Counted from the stretch's first letter, positions 32,805 through 42,356 are shown. The stretch is DNA of 64,000 bases from Actinomycetospora callitridis (GCF_028737265.1 NZ_JAQZAK010000002.1:558001-622000), one strand, 5' to 3'. The notes: a model not told the origin generated them from the sequence alone. Numbers and translations: made by a program.

Positions 32805-34834
32805 GCGGCCCCGAGCAGCCCGGCACGGCGGACAAGACCGCCGAGGCGACGGCACAGCCGTCGGTCGACAAGCTCTCGAAGACCCTCCAGCGCGGGGCGA
32901 AGATCTCCGCGATCGTCCTGGTCGTCACGCAGTCGATCTCGCTGATCCAGACGCTGGCGGTCGCCCGCCTGCTCAGCCCGGCCGAGGTCGGCGCCTTCAC
33001 CGCCGGGTCGATCCTCGTCAACTTCCTCGTGACGTTCTCCGAGGGCGGCCTGCGGGCCGCGCTCATCCAGCGCGAGAAGGACCTCGAGGACGCGGCGGAC
33101 ACCGTGTTCTGGGTGACGCTGGTCAACGGCATCGTGATGTCCGGCATCGCGTTCGCCCTCTCCCCGCTGATCGGGGCCTTCTTCGGCGGGGACGTGGCCG
33201 GCGCGGTCTGCGCCGCCACCGCGGCGGTCCTGGCCATCCACGCGCTGACCAACGTGCCCGACGGCCTGATGCAGCGGCGCTTCAACTTCAAGCGCCGGAT
33301 GATCGTCAACCCGTCGACGGCGGTGACGTTCGCGGCCACCGCGATCGCGCTCTCCGCGCTCGACTTCGGCGTGTGGGGCCTCGTCATCGCCCTGTACGCC
33401 TCGCAGGTCGTGACCCTGGTGCTCACCTGGTGGCTCGCGGGCTGGTGGCCGGGCCGTGGGCACTTCAGCTTCACGATCTGGCGGGAGATGGCGCGGTTCG
33501 CCCTCCCCCTCATCGCCAGCGAGTTCGCCCAGAAGGGCCGCGAGTTCGCCGAGGCGGGCCTCACCGGCCGCGTCCTCGGCGAGGCCTCGCTGGGCATGTA
33601 CCGCTACGGGCGGCGCATCGCGGCCCTGCCCGGCACGGCGATCATCCAGATCGCCTCCTACGTGCTCTTCCCGGCGTTCTCGCGCATCGCCAAGGACGCG
33701 GGACGGCTCCGCCGGGGCTTCCTGCGGGCGATGACCGCGCTGTGGGTCACGTCGTTGCCCGCCGGGGCGCTGCTCGTCGCGATCGGCGAACCCCTGGTGG
33801 TCATCGCGCTGGGCGAGCAGTGGCGCGGCGCGGGCCTCGTGCTCATGGGCATGGCCGGCTACGGCCCCGGGATGGCGCTGGGCTCGATCGGCAAGGAGTC
33901 CATCAAGGGCACCGGCCGCAGCCGCCTGCTCAACTGGGTCACCGGCACCAGCCTCGTCGTCAGCATCACCGCCCTGGTGATCCTGCTGCCGACCCTCGGA
34001 CTGCTCGGCGTGGGCATGGCCGCCTCGGCCGAGGCGCTCTGCGCCGGCACGCTGGCAGTCGTCATCGGCATGCGGGTCGCCGGCGTCCGCGTCCGGGACG
34101 CCCTCAAGGTCCTGCTCCCGGTGCTGGTCGCCGGGGTCGCCGCGATGGGCGCGACCTTCGTCCTCGAGAACGGCTTCTTCCACTCCGACGGGCGCCCGAT
34201 CGTCGTCGGGCTCGGCCTGCTGCTGGTCGACGTCCTCGTCTTCCTGGGCCTCTACCTGGGCCTGCTGCGCATCCTCTCCCCCTCGGTGAGCCGGGAGCTC
34301 GCCTCCGGGGTGCGGTCGGCGCTGCGCCGCCCCAAGAAGGGGCCGACGGGGTCCGACGCCGCCGTCCCCGAGCCGGAGCCCGAGGTCGTGCCGACCGCGG
34401 CGGTCCCGACCGCCGCCGGGGCGCCGACCGAGGCGATCGCGTCCCGTGAGGCCACTCCCGAGTGGAACGCGCTCGACGCCCCCACCGTGCTCATCGCCTC
34501 CGGCGAGGGTGTCGAGACCGCGCCGCCCTGGGCCGTCGCGGTCACCGAGCGCCTCTACCTGGCCCCCGTGACGCCGCCGGCCGACGGCCACACGAACGGC
34601 CACACGAACGGCCACACCGCCAACGGCCACGGGCCCTCGGAGGACCACACCAACGGCCACTCCAACGGGCACACCAACGGGCACACCAACGGGCACACCA
34701 ACGGGCACACCAACGGGCGGGGCCCGGGCCGGGCGCGACCGGGACACCCCGCCCACGCACGGCGTGACGGGCGCCACGACCGCGACGCGGAGCCGCTGCA
34801 GATCGTGCGTCGCTCACGTCACGACGGCTCCTGA
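32801..34834 (+). CDS. Wzx-type polysaccharide flippase, second paralogue, with His-rich tail
   Basis: 677 residues. Membrane domain of about 12 helices with ARLLSPAEVGAFTAG, GLMQRRFNFKRR and MYRYGRRIAALPGTAIIQ, nearly the same as the flippase at 16497, so the two arose by duplication. From about residue 510 a cytoplasmic tail contains one LDAPTVLI motif and a run of GHTN tetrapeptides. Two flippases suggest two polymers or two forms of one polymer. The GGAGAAG upstream is 17 bases from the ATG, too far for normal use; translation may depend on the upstream coupled ORF. GTG 32753 is an alternative start. Confidence 0.83.
   Translation: MSGPEQPGTADKTAEATAQPSVDKLSKTLQRGAKISAIVLVVTQSISLIQTLAVARLLSPAEVGAFTAGSILVNFLVTFSEGGLRAALIQREKDLEDAADTVFWVTLVNGIVMSGIAFALSPLIGAFFGGDVAGAVCAATAAVLAIHALTNVPDGLMQRRFNFKRRMIVNPSTAVTFAATAIALSALDFGVWGLVIALYASQVVTLVLTWWLAGWWPGRGHFSFTIWREMARFALPLIASEFAQKGREFAEAGLTGRVLGEASLGMYRYGRRIAALPGTAIIQIASYVLFPAFSRIAKDAGRLRRGFLRAMTALWVTSLPAGALLVAIGEPLVVIALGEQWRGAGLVLMGMAGYGPGMALGSIGKESIKGTGRSRLLNWVTGTSLVVSITALVILLPTLGLLGVGMAASAEALCAGTLAVVIGMRVAGVRVRDALKVLLPVLVAGVAAMGATFVLENGFFHSDGRPIVVGLGLLLVDVLVFLGLYLGLLRILSPSVSRELASGVRSALRRPKKGPTGSDAAVPEPEPEVVPTAAVPTAAGAPTEAIASREATPEWNALDAPTVLIASGEGVETAPPWAVAVTERLYLAPVTPPADGHTNGHTNGHTANGHGPSEDHTNGHSNGHTNGHTNGHTNGHTNGRGPGRARPGHPAHARRDGRHDRDAEPLQIVRRSRHDGS
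34586..34717 (+). repeat. 12-bp coding repeats giving GHTN tetrapeptides in the flippase tail
   Basis: Units of the type GGGCACACCAAC or GGCCACACGAAC are repeated, with four to five identical copies in a row at the right end. They encode Gly-His-Thr-Asn. The array is interrupted once (GPSED). It could bind metal ions or vary in length by slippage. Confidence 0.8.
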
Positions 34835-34955
34835 GCGCGGTCGAGCCGACCGGGCCTTCACCCTGTCCGGGTACTGTCGAGCAGGCCGGGAGGTGCGGTG
34901 CCCAGCGGGACGGGGCGCCCCTCACGACTCATCCGACAGGCGATCCGGGAGCGGT

Positions 34956-35906
34956 GTGACGGTCAACAGCAACGGTGGACGGACCCGGGCGCGACGAGTC
35001 GTCGCCGCCCTCACCACCGCGATCGTCGCCGTGCTCGTCGTGCTGGTCGCGCCGCCCGCCCTCGCCGACGAGCAGAGCCCCCCCGGGGGCAACCCGTTGA
35101 TCTGGCGGGCCGACACCGGCGGCGACATGCTCGACTCGTTCAACCGCAACGACTACAACGAGCAGGACGGCGCCCCGCAGGAGGTCTCCTCCCCGACCGG
35201 GCACGGCAGCGCCCTGCAGTTCACCCTCGACGGCGGCGACCAGCGCAGCGAGCTCCTGCCGCGCGTCCCCGACGGCCGCGAGGGCGACGTCTACTACTAC
35301 GGGTACCGCGGCCAGCTGGCCGACGACTTCCCCGTGGACGCCGACCGCTTCCAGATCTTCATGCAGTGGCACCACTACGGCGACGAGGGCTCGCCCCCGG
35401 TGGCCATCGCCATCCAGAGCGGCCAGCTCATGATCACCGGCGGCGACGACAACCGGAACGAGCGCTACGAGCAGCCGATCACCCGCATCCAGCCCGGCGA
35501 CCCGATCGACATCATCGTGCGGATCGTGTTCTCCCGGGACCCGGGCACGGGCACGGTCGACGTGTGGTCCCAGGGCCGCCGCACCGTGACGGCGTTCCAC
35601 CCGCCGGACGGCACGCTCTACGACGACGGCGACTACATGAAGGTCGGGCTCTACCGCTCCGAGGACCTCACCGACCGCGCCCAGCTGACCATGGACGACG
35701 TGGCCGTCGGTCGCACCCGCGCGGCCGTCGACGCCGCGATGGTCGACCAGGGCGCCTCGTCCAGCGAGGGCAGCCCCGACGCCTCGCCCGAGGAGTCCAC
35801 AGGGTCCGAATCGGGCCTGCGGACGGGCCTCGCCGCCGGCACGCTCGCGCTCATCGCGATCGTCGTCGCGGCGGTCGTCGTGGTGCGGCGCCGCCAGAAG
35901 ATCTGA
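34956..35906 (+). CDS. Membrane-anchored polysaccharide lyase-like protein
   Basis: 316 residues from a GTG with GGGAG site. Signal peptide with VVAALTTAIVAVLVVLVAPPALADE. The domain has DYNEQDGAP, GGDQRSEL, FQIFMQWHHYGD and DYMKVGLYR, close to the protein at 31359. A Ser/Glu-rich linker leads to the helix LALIAIVVAAVVVV and a basic RRRQK tail. It is 121 bases downstream of the second flippase gene in the same direction, so it may be in that operon. Likely acts on the exported polymer at the outer membrane face. Substrate unknown. Confidence 0.78.
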   Translation: MTVNSNGGRTRARRVVAALTTAIVAVLVVLVAPPALADEQSPPGGNPLIWRADTGGDMLDSFNRNDYNEQDGAPQEVSSPTGHGSALQFTLDGGDQRSELLPRVPDGREGDVYYYGYRGQLADDFPVDADRFQIFMQWHHYGDEGSPPVAIAIQSGQLMITGGDDNRNERYEQPITRIQPGDPIDIIVRIVFSRDPGTGTVDVWSQGRRTVTAFHPPDGTLYDDGDYMKVGLYRSEDLTDRAQLTMDDVAVGRTRAAVDAAMVDQGASSSEGSPDASPEESTGSESGLRTGLAAGTLALIAIVVAAVVVVRRRQKI

Positions 35907-35922
35907 GGACCGGGCGGGTCCT
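35906..35922. terminator. Small hairpin between convergent genes
   Basis: AGGACC, GGGCG, GGTCCT, starting at the last base of the lyase stop codon. It is short and has no T-run, so terminator function is tentative. Confidence 0.35.
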
Positions 35923-35934
35923 GCAGGGCGGGCG

Positions 35935-36870
35935 TCAGGCCGCGGCGGCGGCGCGGTCGCGCCGGTGCAGCATCCAGCCCAGCGGGGCCGTCGCGGCGTG
36001 CAGCAGACGAGCCTGGGGGCTGGTCAGGTCGCGCCCCTGGTCGCGGAACGAGCGGCCCTGGTCCCACGAGAAGCGTGAGTAGTTCGCCGCGGCGCGCACG
36101 AACCAGCGCGGGTCGTGGCGGAACCAGTCCAGCTCCTCGTTGAGGGTGACGCGCCAGCGCAGCGCGAACGCCGGCGCGCGCCACACCGCGGACGAGCGGC
36201 TCTGCTGCGTGATCGAGTCGTTGCCGTCGACGTGGTAGGTGCGCAGCACCTCGTTGACGAACCGCGTCCGGTAGGAGCGCGAGATGCGGTTCCACACGAT
36301 CGCGTCGGGCACGTTCGGCTGGCCGTCGACCTCGGGGAACGGGAACTCCCGGCGCACGGCCGTGGTCTGGAAGCCCCACTTCTCGCCGGTCACGTGGTAC
36401 CGGTAGCGGATCTCCAGCGCGTCGGAGTCGGTCGGGTCGTGCGGGAAGCGCGAGCCGACGATCTCGCCGTGCTGGTCGTCGCAGAGCGCGGTGACCGCCG
36501 AGAACGAGGCGCGCTGCGACTCCGGGATGCCGGCCCAGTGCGCGGCGAAGCGCTCGAGCGCCTCGGGCCGGCACTCGTCGTCGGAGTCCAGCGGCAGGAA
36601 CAGCTCCCCGTGCGCCTCGCGGGCGCCCAGGTTCGCGGCCTTGTGCTTGCCGCCGTGGTCCTGGACCAGGTAGCGGATCGGGAAGTCCGCCTCGGCGGCC
36701 CACCCCGCCACGAGCTCGGCGGTGCCGTCGGTGGAGCCGTCGTCGACGATGAGCCACTCGAAGTCACGCAGGGTCTGCGCCTGCAGGCTCGCGTAGACCC
36801 GCGGCAGCGTGTGCGCGCGGTTGTAGGAGGCGGTGAACACCGTGAACTGCGGTCCGGGGAGCGGGGCCAC
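35935..36870 (-). CDS. Glycosyltransferase family 2
   Basis: 311 residues. FTASYNRAHTLPRVYASL at the N terminus, WLIVDDGSTDGT with the first aspartates, and LDSDDE as the DxD-like metal motif around residue 95. GT-A fold, inverting. The C-terminal part is basic and aromatic-rich. Start is a GTG, 6 bases downstream of TAACCT, so leaderless. It stands alone between two rightward genes. Confidence 0.82.
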   Translation of the reverse strand: MAPLPGPQFTVFTASYNRAHTLPRVYASLQAQTLRDFEWLIVDDGSTDGTAELVAGWAAEADFPIRYLVQDHGGKHKAANLGAREAHGELFLPLDSDDECRPEALERFAAHWAGIPESQRASFSAVTALCDDQHGEIVGSRFPHDPTDSDALEIRYRYHVTGEKWGFQTTAVRREFPFPEVDGQPNVPDAIVWNRISRSYRTRFVNEVLRTYHVDGNDSITQQSRSSAVWRAPAFALRWRVTLNEELDWFRHDPRWFVRAAANYSRFSWDQGRSFRDQGRDLTSPQARLLHAATAPLGWMLHRRDRAAAAA

Positions 36871-36876
36871 GACACG

Positions 36877-36882
36877 AGGTTA
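36877..36882 (-). promoter_or_regulatory. -10 element (TAACCT), leaderless GTG start
   Basis: TAACCT followed by 6 bases and the GTG of the GT2 gene at 36870. Confidence 0.5.
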
Positions 36883-36959
36883 GCGGGCAGAACGGACGCC
36901 CCCCGCCCGGGTCCGGACCCCCGGGGCCGGGTCGCTCGGACGTGGCGCGCCACCCGCTC

Positions 36960-36965
36960 TACCCT
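36960..36965 (+). promoter_or_regulatory. -10 element (TACCCT), leaderless start
   Basis: TACCCT followed by 8 bases and the ATG of the ATP-grasp gene at 36974. About 100 bases separate it from the divergent GT2 start. Confidence 0.5.
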
Positions 36966-36973
36966 TTTGGCCC

Positions 36974-38185
36974 ATGCGCCCGGATCGGACCGCCTCGAGG
37001 TTCACCCGCACGCCCGCCTATGTACTCGGCGGGTACGAAGCAGGGCTGGCTGTCGTCGGCTCACTCGGCCGAGCGGGTGTCCCCGTCGTCTCGGTCGTCA
37101 CCACGCCCCGGGAGACGACGCGGCACTCGCGGCGGATCGCCGCCGGCGTGACCGTGCCCGACCCCGCCGACCGCACGCTCGAGTACGTCGAGGCGCTGCT
37201 GCGCCTGGCCGACGAGTACGGGCCCGGCCTGATCGTGCCGACCACCGACGAGAGCCTCGAGGCGGTCGCCGCCCACCACGACGCGCTCTCCGCGCGGCAC
37301 ACGGTGGCCTGCGCGACCGACCGCGTCGCCCAGGGCTTCCTCGACAAGCGCATCACCTCCGAGATCGCCGACCGCGCCGGTGTCGAGGCGCCGCGCACCG
37401 CGTCGCCGACCTCGCCCGAGGAGCTCGAGGCGCTGGTCGGCCGGCTGCGCTTCCCGTGCCTCGTCAAGCCGGCCGAGAGCTACCGCTACAACCGCGCCTT
37501 CGGCGTGAAGATGAAGCGGGTGCACACCCCCGACGAGCTGCGCGCCGCCTGGGGCGAGGCGCACGCGCTCGCCATCGGCACGATGGTCCAGGAGCTCATC
37601 CCGGGCCCGGAGACCGGCGGGGTCAACTACAACGTCTACGTCGTCGACGGCGAGCCGCGCGTCGAGATGACGTCGCGCAAGCTGCGCCTCTCGCCGTCCG
37701 ACTTCGGCTACCCCTGCGCCGTCGTCAGCGGCCGCGTGCCCGAGGTGGTCGAGCCGGGCCGCGCGATCGTCGCCGCGATGGGCATCGAGGGCTTCGCCAA
37801 CGTCGAGTTCAAGCAGGACGAGCGCAACGGCCGCCACTACCTCATGGAGGTCAACGGCCGGCCGAACATGTCGGGTCGCCTGGCCGTCCGCGCGGGCGTC
37901 GACTTCCCGCTGCTGACCTACCGCCACCTCGTCGACGGCGTGCTGCCGACGCAGACCCCGTGGCGCGAGGGCGTGCACTGGGTCAACGAGTTCAAGGACC
38001 CCCGCGTCCTCGCCACGCGCTGGCGCGAGGGCCGGCTCGCCCCGCTCGGCGGCCTGCGGCCCTACGTGTCCTCGCGGGTGCTCGCCACGTTCGACGCGTC
38101 CGACCCGCGCCCGTTCCTGGCCCGCCTGGGCTCCGGGATCACGCCGGACAAGACGCCCGCGACGCCGGACCGCGCCGCCCACTAA
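36974..38185 (+). CDS. ATP-grasp carboxylate ligase-like protein
   Basis: 403 residues. Preceded by an N-terminal Rossmann-like domain (YVLGGYEAGLAVVGSLGRAG), the ATP-grasp fold shows FPCLVKPAESYRYN, VQELIPGPETGG and EFKQDERNGRHYLMEVNGRPNMSG, with the glutamate and asparagine that bind magnesium. These enzymes form amide bonds between a carboxylate and an amine using ATP. In this locus it may add an amino acid to a uronic acid or amino sugar; that is inference. Start set by leaderless spacing. Confidence 0.78.
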   Translation: MRPDRTASRFTRTPAYVLGGYEAGLAVVGSLGRAGVPVVSVVTTPRETTRHSRRIAAGVTVPDPADRTLEYVEALLRLADEYGPGLIVPTTDESLEAVAAHHDALSARHTVACATDRVAQGFLDKRITSEIADRAGVEAPRTASPTSPEELEALVGRLRFPCLVKPAESYRYNRAFGVKMKRVHTPDELRAAWGEAHALAIGTMVQELIPGPETGGVNYNVYVVDGEPRVEMTSRKLRLSPSDFGYPCAVVSGRVPEVVEPGRAIVAAMGIEGFANVEFKQDERNGRHYLMEVNGRPNMSGRLAVRAGVDFPLLTYRHLVDGVLPTQTPWREGVHWVNEFKDPRVLATRWREGRLAPLGGLRPYVSSRVLATFDASDPRPFLARLGSGITPDKTPATPDRAAH

Positions 38186-38235
38186 ATCTCGCCGGGCAGG
38201 GGAGAACGCCCGCCCGGCCGGGTATCCGCACGGCC

Positions 38236-39657
38236 ATGTCGAGCCGTGACACGGCCCCGGAGGGGCCCCACACCGTGGACGGCGTCACCGTGACGCCCCC
38301 GAGCCTCGTCCGGCGGGCCGTCACGGCCTCGGGGATCGGCAACGTCACCGAGTGGTACGACTTCGGCGTCTACGCCTACCTGGAGACGACGATCCAGGTG
38401 GTGTTCCTGCCGCCGGGCACCGCGGGCGGTCCCGTCATCACCGCCGCCCTGTTCGCGGCGTCGTTCCTCGCGCGGCCCTTCGGCGGGCTGTTCTTCGGGC
38501 CGCTGGCCGACCGCATCGGCCGGACGAAGACCCTCGCCACGACCATGCTCCTGATGGCCGTCGCCACCTTCGGGATCGGCGTCCTGCCCACCTACGCCTC
38601 CATCGGTCTCGCGGCGCCGCTCCTGCTGCTGCTGTGCCGGCTGCTGCAGGGCTTCTCCACCGGCGGGGAGTACGCGGGGGCGATGACGTTCGTCGCCGAG
38701 TACGCGCCCGACCGGCGCCGCGGCTTCCTGGCGAGCTTCCTGGAGTTCGGCACGATCACCGGCTACCTGCTCGGTGCCGGTGTCGTCACCGTGCTCCAGG
38801 CCGTCCTCGGCGAGAACTCCCCCGAGCTCCTGAGCTGGGGCTGGCGCATCCCGTTCCTCATCGCCCTGCCGATGGGCATGATCGGGCTCTACCTGCGCTA
38901 CCGCCTCGAGGAGACCCCGGCGTTCTCCCAGCTCTCGGAGTCCTCCGAGGAGCAGGGCCAGCAGTCGTTCCGCGAGTTCTTCCGCGCCGCGGCCCGCTAC
39001 GGGTGGAAGCCGGTCCTCGTGTGCGGCGGCCTGGTGATCGTCTTCAACGTCACCAACTACACGCTCACCACGGTCGTGCCCACCTACCTCACCGAGACCC
39101 TCGGCGAGTACGGGGCGCCGACGCTCACGACGACGACGTCGCACATCCTGCAGATCATCCTGTTCCTCGTGCTCCTCGCGATCGTGCCCGTGCTCGGCAA
39201 GCTCGCCGACCGCGTGGGCCGCAAGCCGATCATCCTCACCGGCTGCATCATGCTCGTGGTGCTCGCCGTCCCGGCCTTCCTGCTGATGCGCACCGGGTCC
39301 ATCCCCGGTGTGCTCGCGGGCCTGCTCCTGCTCGGCCTGACGATGGTGTGCTTCAACGCCACCATGCCCTCCACGCTGCCGTCCCTGTTCAGCACCGGCG
39401 TGCGCTACGGGTCGCTCGCGATCACCTTCAACATCGCGGTCTCGGTCTTCGGCGGGACGACGTCGGTCATCGTCGAGGGGCTCATCGCCCTCACCGGGGT
39501 GCTCGTGATGCCGGCGGTGTACCTGATGCTCGCGGCCGTCGTCGGCCTCGTCGCCGTGCGCTACCTGCGGGAACCGGGGACTCAGCCGCTGCCGGGCTCG
39601 AACCCGGCGGCCACCTCGGACGAGGAGGCCCGCGAGCTCGCGGCCGCACGCGGCTGA
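38236..39657 (+). CDS. MFS transporter, metabolite:H+ symporter (MHS/ProP-like) family
   Basis: 473 residues, 12 predicted helices. GNVTEWYDFGVYAYL in helix 1, GPLADRIGRTKTL in loop 2-3, LLQGFSTGGEYAGAMTFVAEYAPDRRRGF and KLADRVGRKPII in loop 8-9 are the signatures of the ProP/KgtP subfamily, which imports osmolytes or dicarboxylates by proton symport. Alternative upstream codons lack support; ATG 38236 gives the normal short cytoplasmic N terminus. Its 3' end overlaps the convergent PAP2 gene by 76 bases. Confidence 0.85.
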   Translation: MSSRDTAPEGPHTVDGVTVTPPSLVRRAVTASGIGNVTEWYDFGVYAYLETTIQVVFLPPGTAGGPVITAALFAASFLARPFGGLFFGPLADRIGRTKTLATTMLLMAVATFGIGVLPTYASIGLAAPLLLLLCRLLQGFSTGGEYAGAMTFVAEYAPDRRRGFLASFLEFGTITGYLLGAGVVTVLQAVLGENSPELLSWGWRIPFLIALPMGMIGLYLRYRLEETPAFSQLSESSEEQGQQSFREFFRAAARYGWKPVLVCGGLVIVFNVTNYTLTTVVPTYLTETLGEYGAPTLTTTTSHILQIILFLVLLAIVPVLGKLADRVGRKPIILTGCIMLVVLAVPAFLLMRTGSIPGVLAGLLLLGLTMVCFNATMPSTLPSLFSTGVRYGSLAITFNIAVSVFGGTTSVIVEGLIALTGVLVMPAVYLMLAAVVGLVAVRYLREPGTQPLPGSNPAATSDEEARELAAARG

Positions 39658-40397
39658 GGGTCGAGCGGGGGCAGGACGTCGGTCGGGCGCTCGCGGGGGT
39701 CGAACGCGCGCGGGTCGGGGCCGGGGTCGGTGACGACGTCGGCCCAGGCGTCGACGGCGAGGGCCACCACCAGCACGACGGCCACGGCCACGCCGAGGGC
39801 GCCGAACGTGTCGGTCGGGTAGTGGTAGCCGCGCCCGACGAGCGACGCGACGACCGTCCCGACGAGCACCGCGAGCCCGCCGACCGTCAGCAGGCGCAGG
39901 GCCCGAGGCAGCGTGGGCAGGCCCAGCACCAGGACCGCGCCGGCCACCGCCAGCGAGCCCACCGAGGTGGCGTGCCCGCTGGGGAAGGCCAGCTCGTCGC
40001 CGCGCGTGCGCTCGACGAGCGGCTTGAGCACGAGCGACGTCGTCACCATCGCCGTGGGCGGACCGGCGAGGACGAGCGCGAGCCCGCGCCCGCCGCGCAG
40101 CCACCAGGCGAGCGGCGCCAGCACGAGCAGGGCCACGACGACGGGCGCGGGGCCGCCGAGCGTCGCGAACCCCTGCCCGACCGCGCGGGCCGTCCCCTGG
40201 CGCATCTCGAGCAGCCCCGAGAGCTGCCGGTCGGTGCGCCCGCCGTCCGAGTCGCCCGCGTAGCGCCAGGCCAGGGCCGCGACGGCCGTCGCCGCGACGG
40301 CCGCGAGCACGGCCGTACGGCCGCGCAGGTGGTCACGGATCAGGGGTGCGTCGCGGTCGGCGAGCGACCGTGCGGACCCCGGGGACGAGCGCGCCAT
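39582..40397 (-). CDS. PAP2-family membrane phosphatase
   Basis: 271 residues with five to six helices. The three phosphatase motifs are present: K-x6-R-like in LKPLVERTRG, PSGH in FPSGHATS, and the third with GRGYHYPTD. Members dephosphorylate lipid phosphates such as undecaprenyl pyrophosphate, which would recycle the carrier used by the polysaccharide machinery. The ATG at 40397 gives the normal N terminus. The C-terminal 25 codons lie antisense to the end of the MFS gene. Confidence 0.8.
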   Translation of the reverse strand: MARSSPGSARSLADRDAPLIRDHLRGRTAVLAAVAATAVAALAWRYAGDSDGGRTDRQLSGLLEMRQGTARAVGQGFATLGGPAPVVVALLVLAPLAWWLRGGRGLALVLAGPPTAMVTTSLVLKPLVERTRGDELAFPSGHATSVGSLAVAGAVLVLGLPTLPRALRLLTVGGLAVLVGTVVASLVGRGYHYPTDTFGALGVAVAVVLVVALAVDAWADVVTDPGPDPRAFDPRERPTDVLPPLDPQPRAAASSRASSSEVAAGFEPGSG

Positions 40398-40561
40398 GGT
40401 GATCGAGGATGCCTCATCACCGGGGTGGGTACAGGCGCCTCCCCGGCACGTAGGAGAGTGACCCCCGACGATCGGCGCTGCGTCCACCTCTCGGCGCGGC
40501 CCTTCGCCCGATCGTCTGAATCAGGACTCCCGACGGGGGTCCCGGGACGCCGGAGGTGGCG

Positions 40562-42301
40562 ATGCTCCCGGGAAGCACGACGAGCGCACCGGCGCGCCCG
40601 CGGACCCGCACGCCCGCGCGGGCCGAGCTCGTCGGCCGCGCCAGCGCCGCCACCCTCACGGCCACGCGTGTCCCGTGCCCCGACCCGCAGGGCAGCCTGG
40701 CCACGCTCGAGGACGTCCTGCGCGCGACGGCCACCGGCCCGTGCGAGCCGGGTCTGCGGGCGCTCCTGCTGCGCCAGACCCTGGTCGCGCGCGTCGTCCT
40801 CGCCGCCGACCCGGCTCACGCCGCCTCCGGCCCCGCGCTCGACGAGCTGGTCGACGAGCTGCTCGCACTGGTCGCCGAGCACGGGCTGACGCTCTTCGCC
40901 GCCGACGCGCACATGCTGCTGGCGCGCCGCGCCATGCTCGACGCCGACGACGACCGTGCCCTGTCGGCGGTGTCGACGGCGCTGTCGCACCTCGAGGAGC
41001 CCGTCCTCGTCGACCACGCCCCCACCGTCGCGGAGCACCGCGAGAACGTGCAGGGCTCCCGTCGCCTCGCGGCCGGCACGCTCGTGTCGCTGGGCATGCA
41101 CGACCTGGCGGAGACCCTGCTCGACCAGGCCCACGCGCTCTCCGACGACCACGCGGGCCCCGCCTACGAGCACGTGCGTGTCGGCCTGTCGTGGGGCCTG
41201 CGTCTGGAGCGCGGCGGGCACCAGGGCTCCGAGCGGCTGCGCGCGGCCGCCGACGCCGCCGACGGGATGCGGCGGGGCGCGAGCGCCGTCGAGCAACCCC
41301 TGCTGCGGGCCGCGGGCGTCCTGGGTCGCCACGCGCCGGGCCGGGCGGCCGCCACCGTCGAGCGCCACCTCGCCCGCCACGACGCGCTGGCCCTCGCCCG
41401 CGTGCCGTACCTCCCGTCGCAGCACGACCGCCTGCTCGTCCACGTCGCCCGGGCCCGCGCCCTCGAGCGGGCCGGCGACGCGGACGCCGCGGCGACCCTG
41501 CTCGCCGGGGTGCGCGCCCGCCCCCCGCGTGGCGAGCAGAGCCTCATGCTCTCGGTCACCCGGGAGCTCGCCCGGCTCCGGGCACTGCTCGCGCTGTCGT
41601 GCGACCCGCCGAACCACGCGGCGAAGGCCGCGCTCGCCGACTACACCGCGGACCTCGAGGCCGAGCTGTGGGCCCTGCAGCAGGCGCGCGTGCTGTCGCT
41701 GCAGACCCGACTCGCGCACGACCGGCTCAGCCGCGAGCACGGTCAGGTCGCGGCGCTCGCGCTGGCCGATCCCCTGACCGGCCTGCCGAACCGCCGCGCC
41801 CTCGACGGCTTCCTCGACGAGGCCCTCGCCGCCGCGGCCCTGCGCGGGGCGGGCCCGGGGCCGGCGGTCGTGATGATCGACGTCGACCGCTTCAAGCAGA
41901 TCAACGACGCGATCTCCCACGCCCGCGGCGACGAGGTGCTGCGCGGCGTGGCGGCGGCGCTGCGGTCCTCGCTGCGGGCGCCGGACCTGGTCGCGCGCTA
42001 CGGCGGCGACGAGTTCGTCGTCGTCCTCCCCGACACCGCGGCCGGCGACGCCGGGGCGGCGATGGCGCGGGCGCGGGCGGCGGTGGCGGCCCTGCCGACC
42101 GGAGGCGACGCCGGCGGGACCTCGACCCACCGACGCCGCCGCGACGTCGTGACCCTGTCCGTCGGTGTCGTCGCGGCCCGTCCCGGCGAGGACGCCACCG
42201 AGGTCCTCGCCCGGGCCGACGCGGCGATGTACGCGGTCAAACGGGCCGGCGGGGATGCGGTCCGGGTGCACGAGGCGACCCCGTCCGGCACCCGGCCCTG
42301 A
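40562..42301 (+). CDS. Diguanylate cyclase (GGDEF) with helical-repeat N-terminal region
   Basis: 579 residues. The first 390 or so are Ala/Leu-rich helical repeats resembling TPRs with no membrane helix, then a short coiled coil, then a GGDEF domain: [26 protein letters not shown], and [12 protein letters not shown] near residue 480. The RAPD five residues before GGDEF is an intact inhibitory I-site (RxxD), so feedback by c-di-GMP is expected. Makes c-di-GMP from two GTP in the cytoplasm. ATG 40562 sits 5 bases after GGAGG. Could control the neighbouring polysaccharide genes. Confidence 0.87.
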   Translation: MLPGSTTSAPARPRTRTPARAELVGRASAATLTATRVPCPDPQGSLATLEDVLRATATGPCEPGLRALLLRQTLVARVVLAADPAHAASGPALDELVDELLALVAEHGLTLFAADAHMLLARRAMLDADDDRALSAVSTALSHLEEPVLVDHAPTVAEHRENVQGSRRLAAGTLVSLGMHDLAETLLDQAHALSDDHAGPAYEHVRVGLSWGLRLERGGHQGSERLRAAADAADGMRRGASAVEQPLLRAAGVLGRHAPGRAAATVERHLARHDALALARVPYLPSQHDRLLVHVARARALERAGDADAAATLLAGVRARPPRGEQSLMLSVTRELARLRALLALSCDPPNHAAKAALADYTADLEAELWALQQARVLSLQTRLAHDRLSREHGQVAALALADPLTGLPNRRALDGFLDEALAAAALRGAGPGPAVVMIDVDRFKQINDAISHARGDEVLRGVAAALRSSLRAPDLVARYGGDEFVVVLPDTAAGDAGAAMARARAAVAALPTGGDAGGTSTHRRRRDVVTLSVGVVAARPGEDATEVLARADAAMYAVKRAGGDAVRVHEATPSGTRP

Positions 42302-42356
42302 GCCGCCCCGAGGGCCCTCGGACGCACGCCCCCATCCCCGCGCGAGGGGACGGTCG

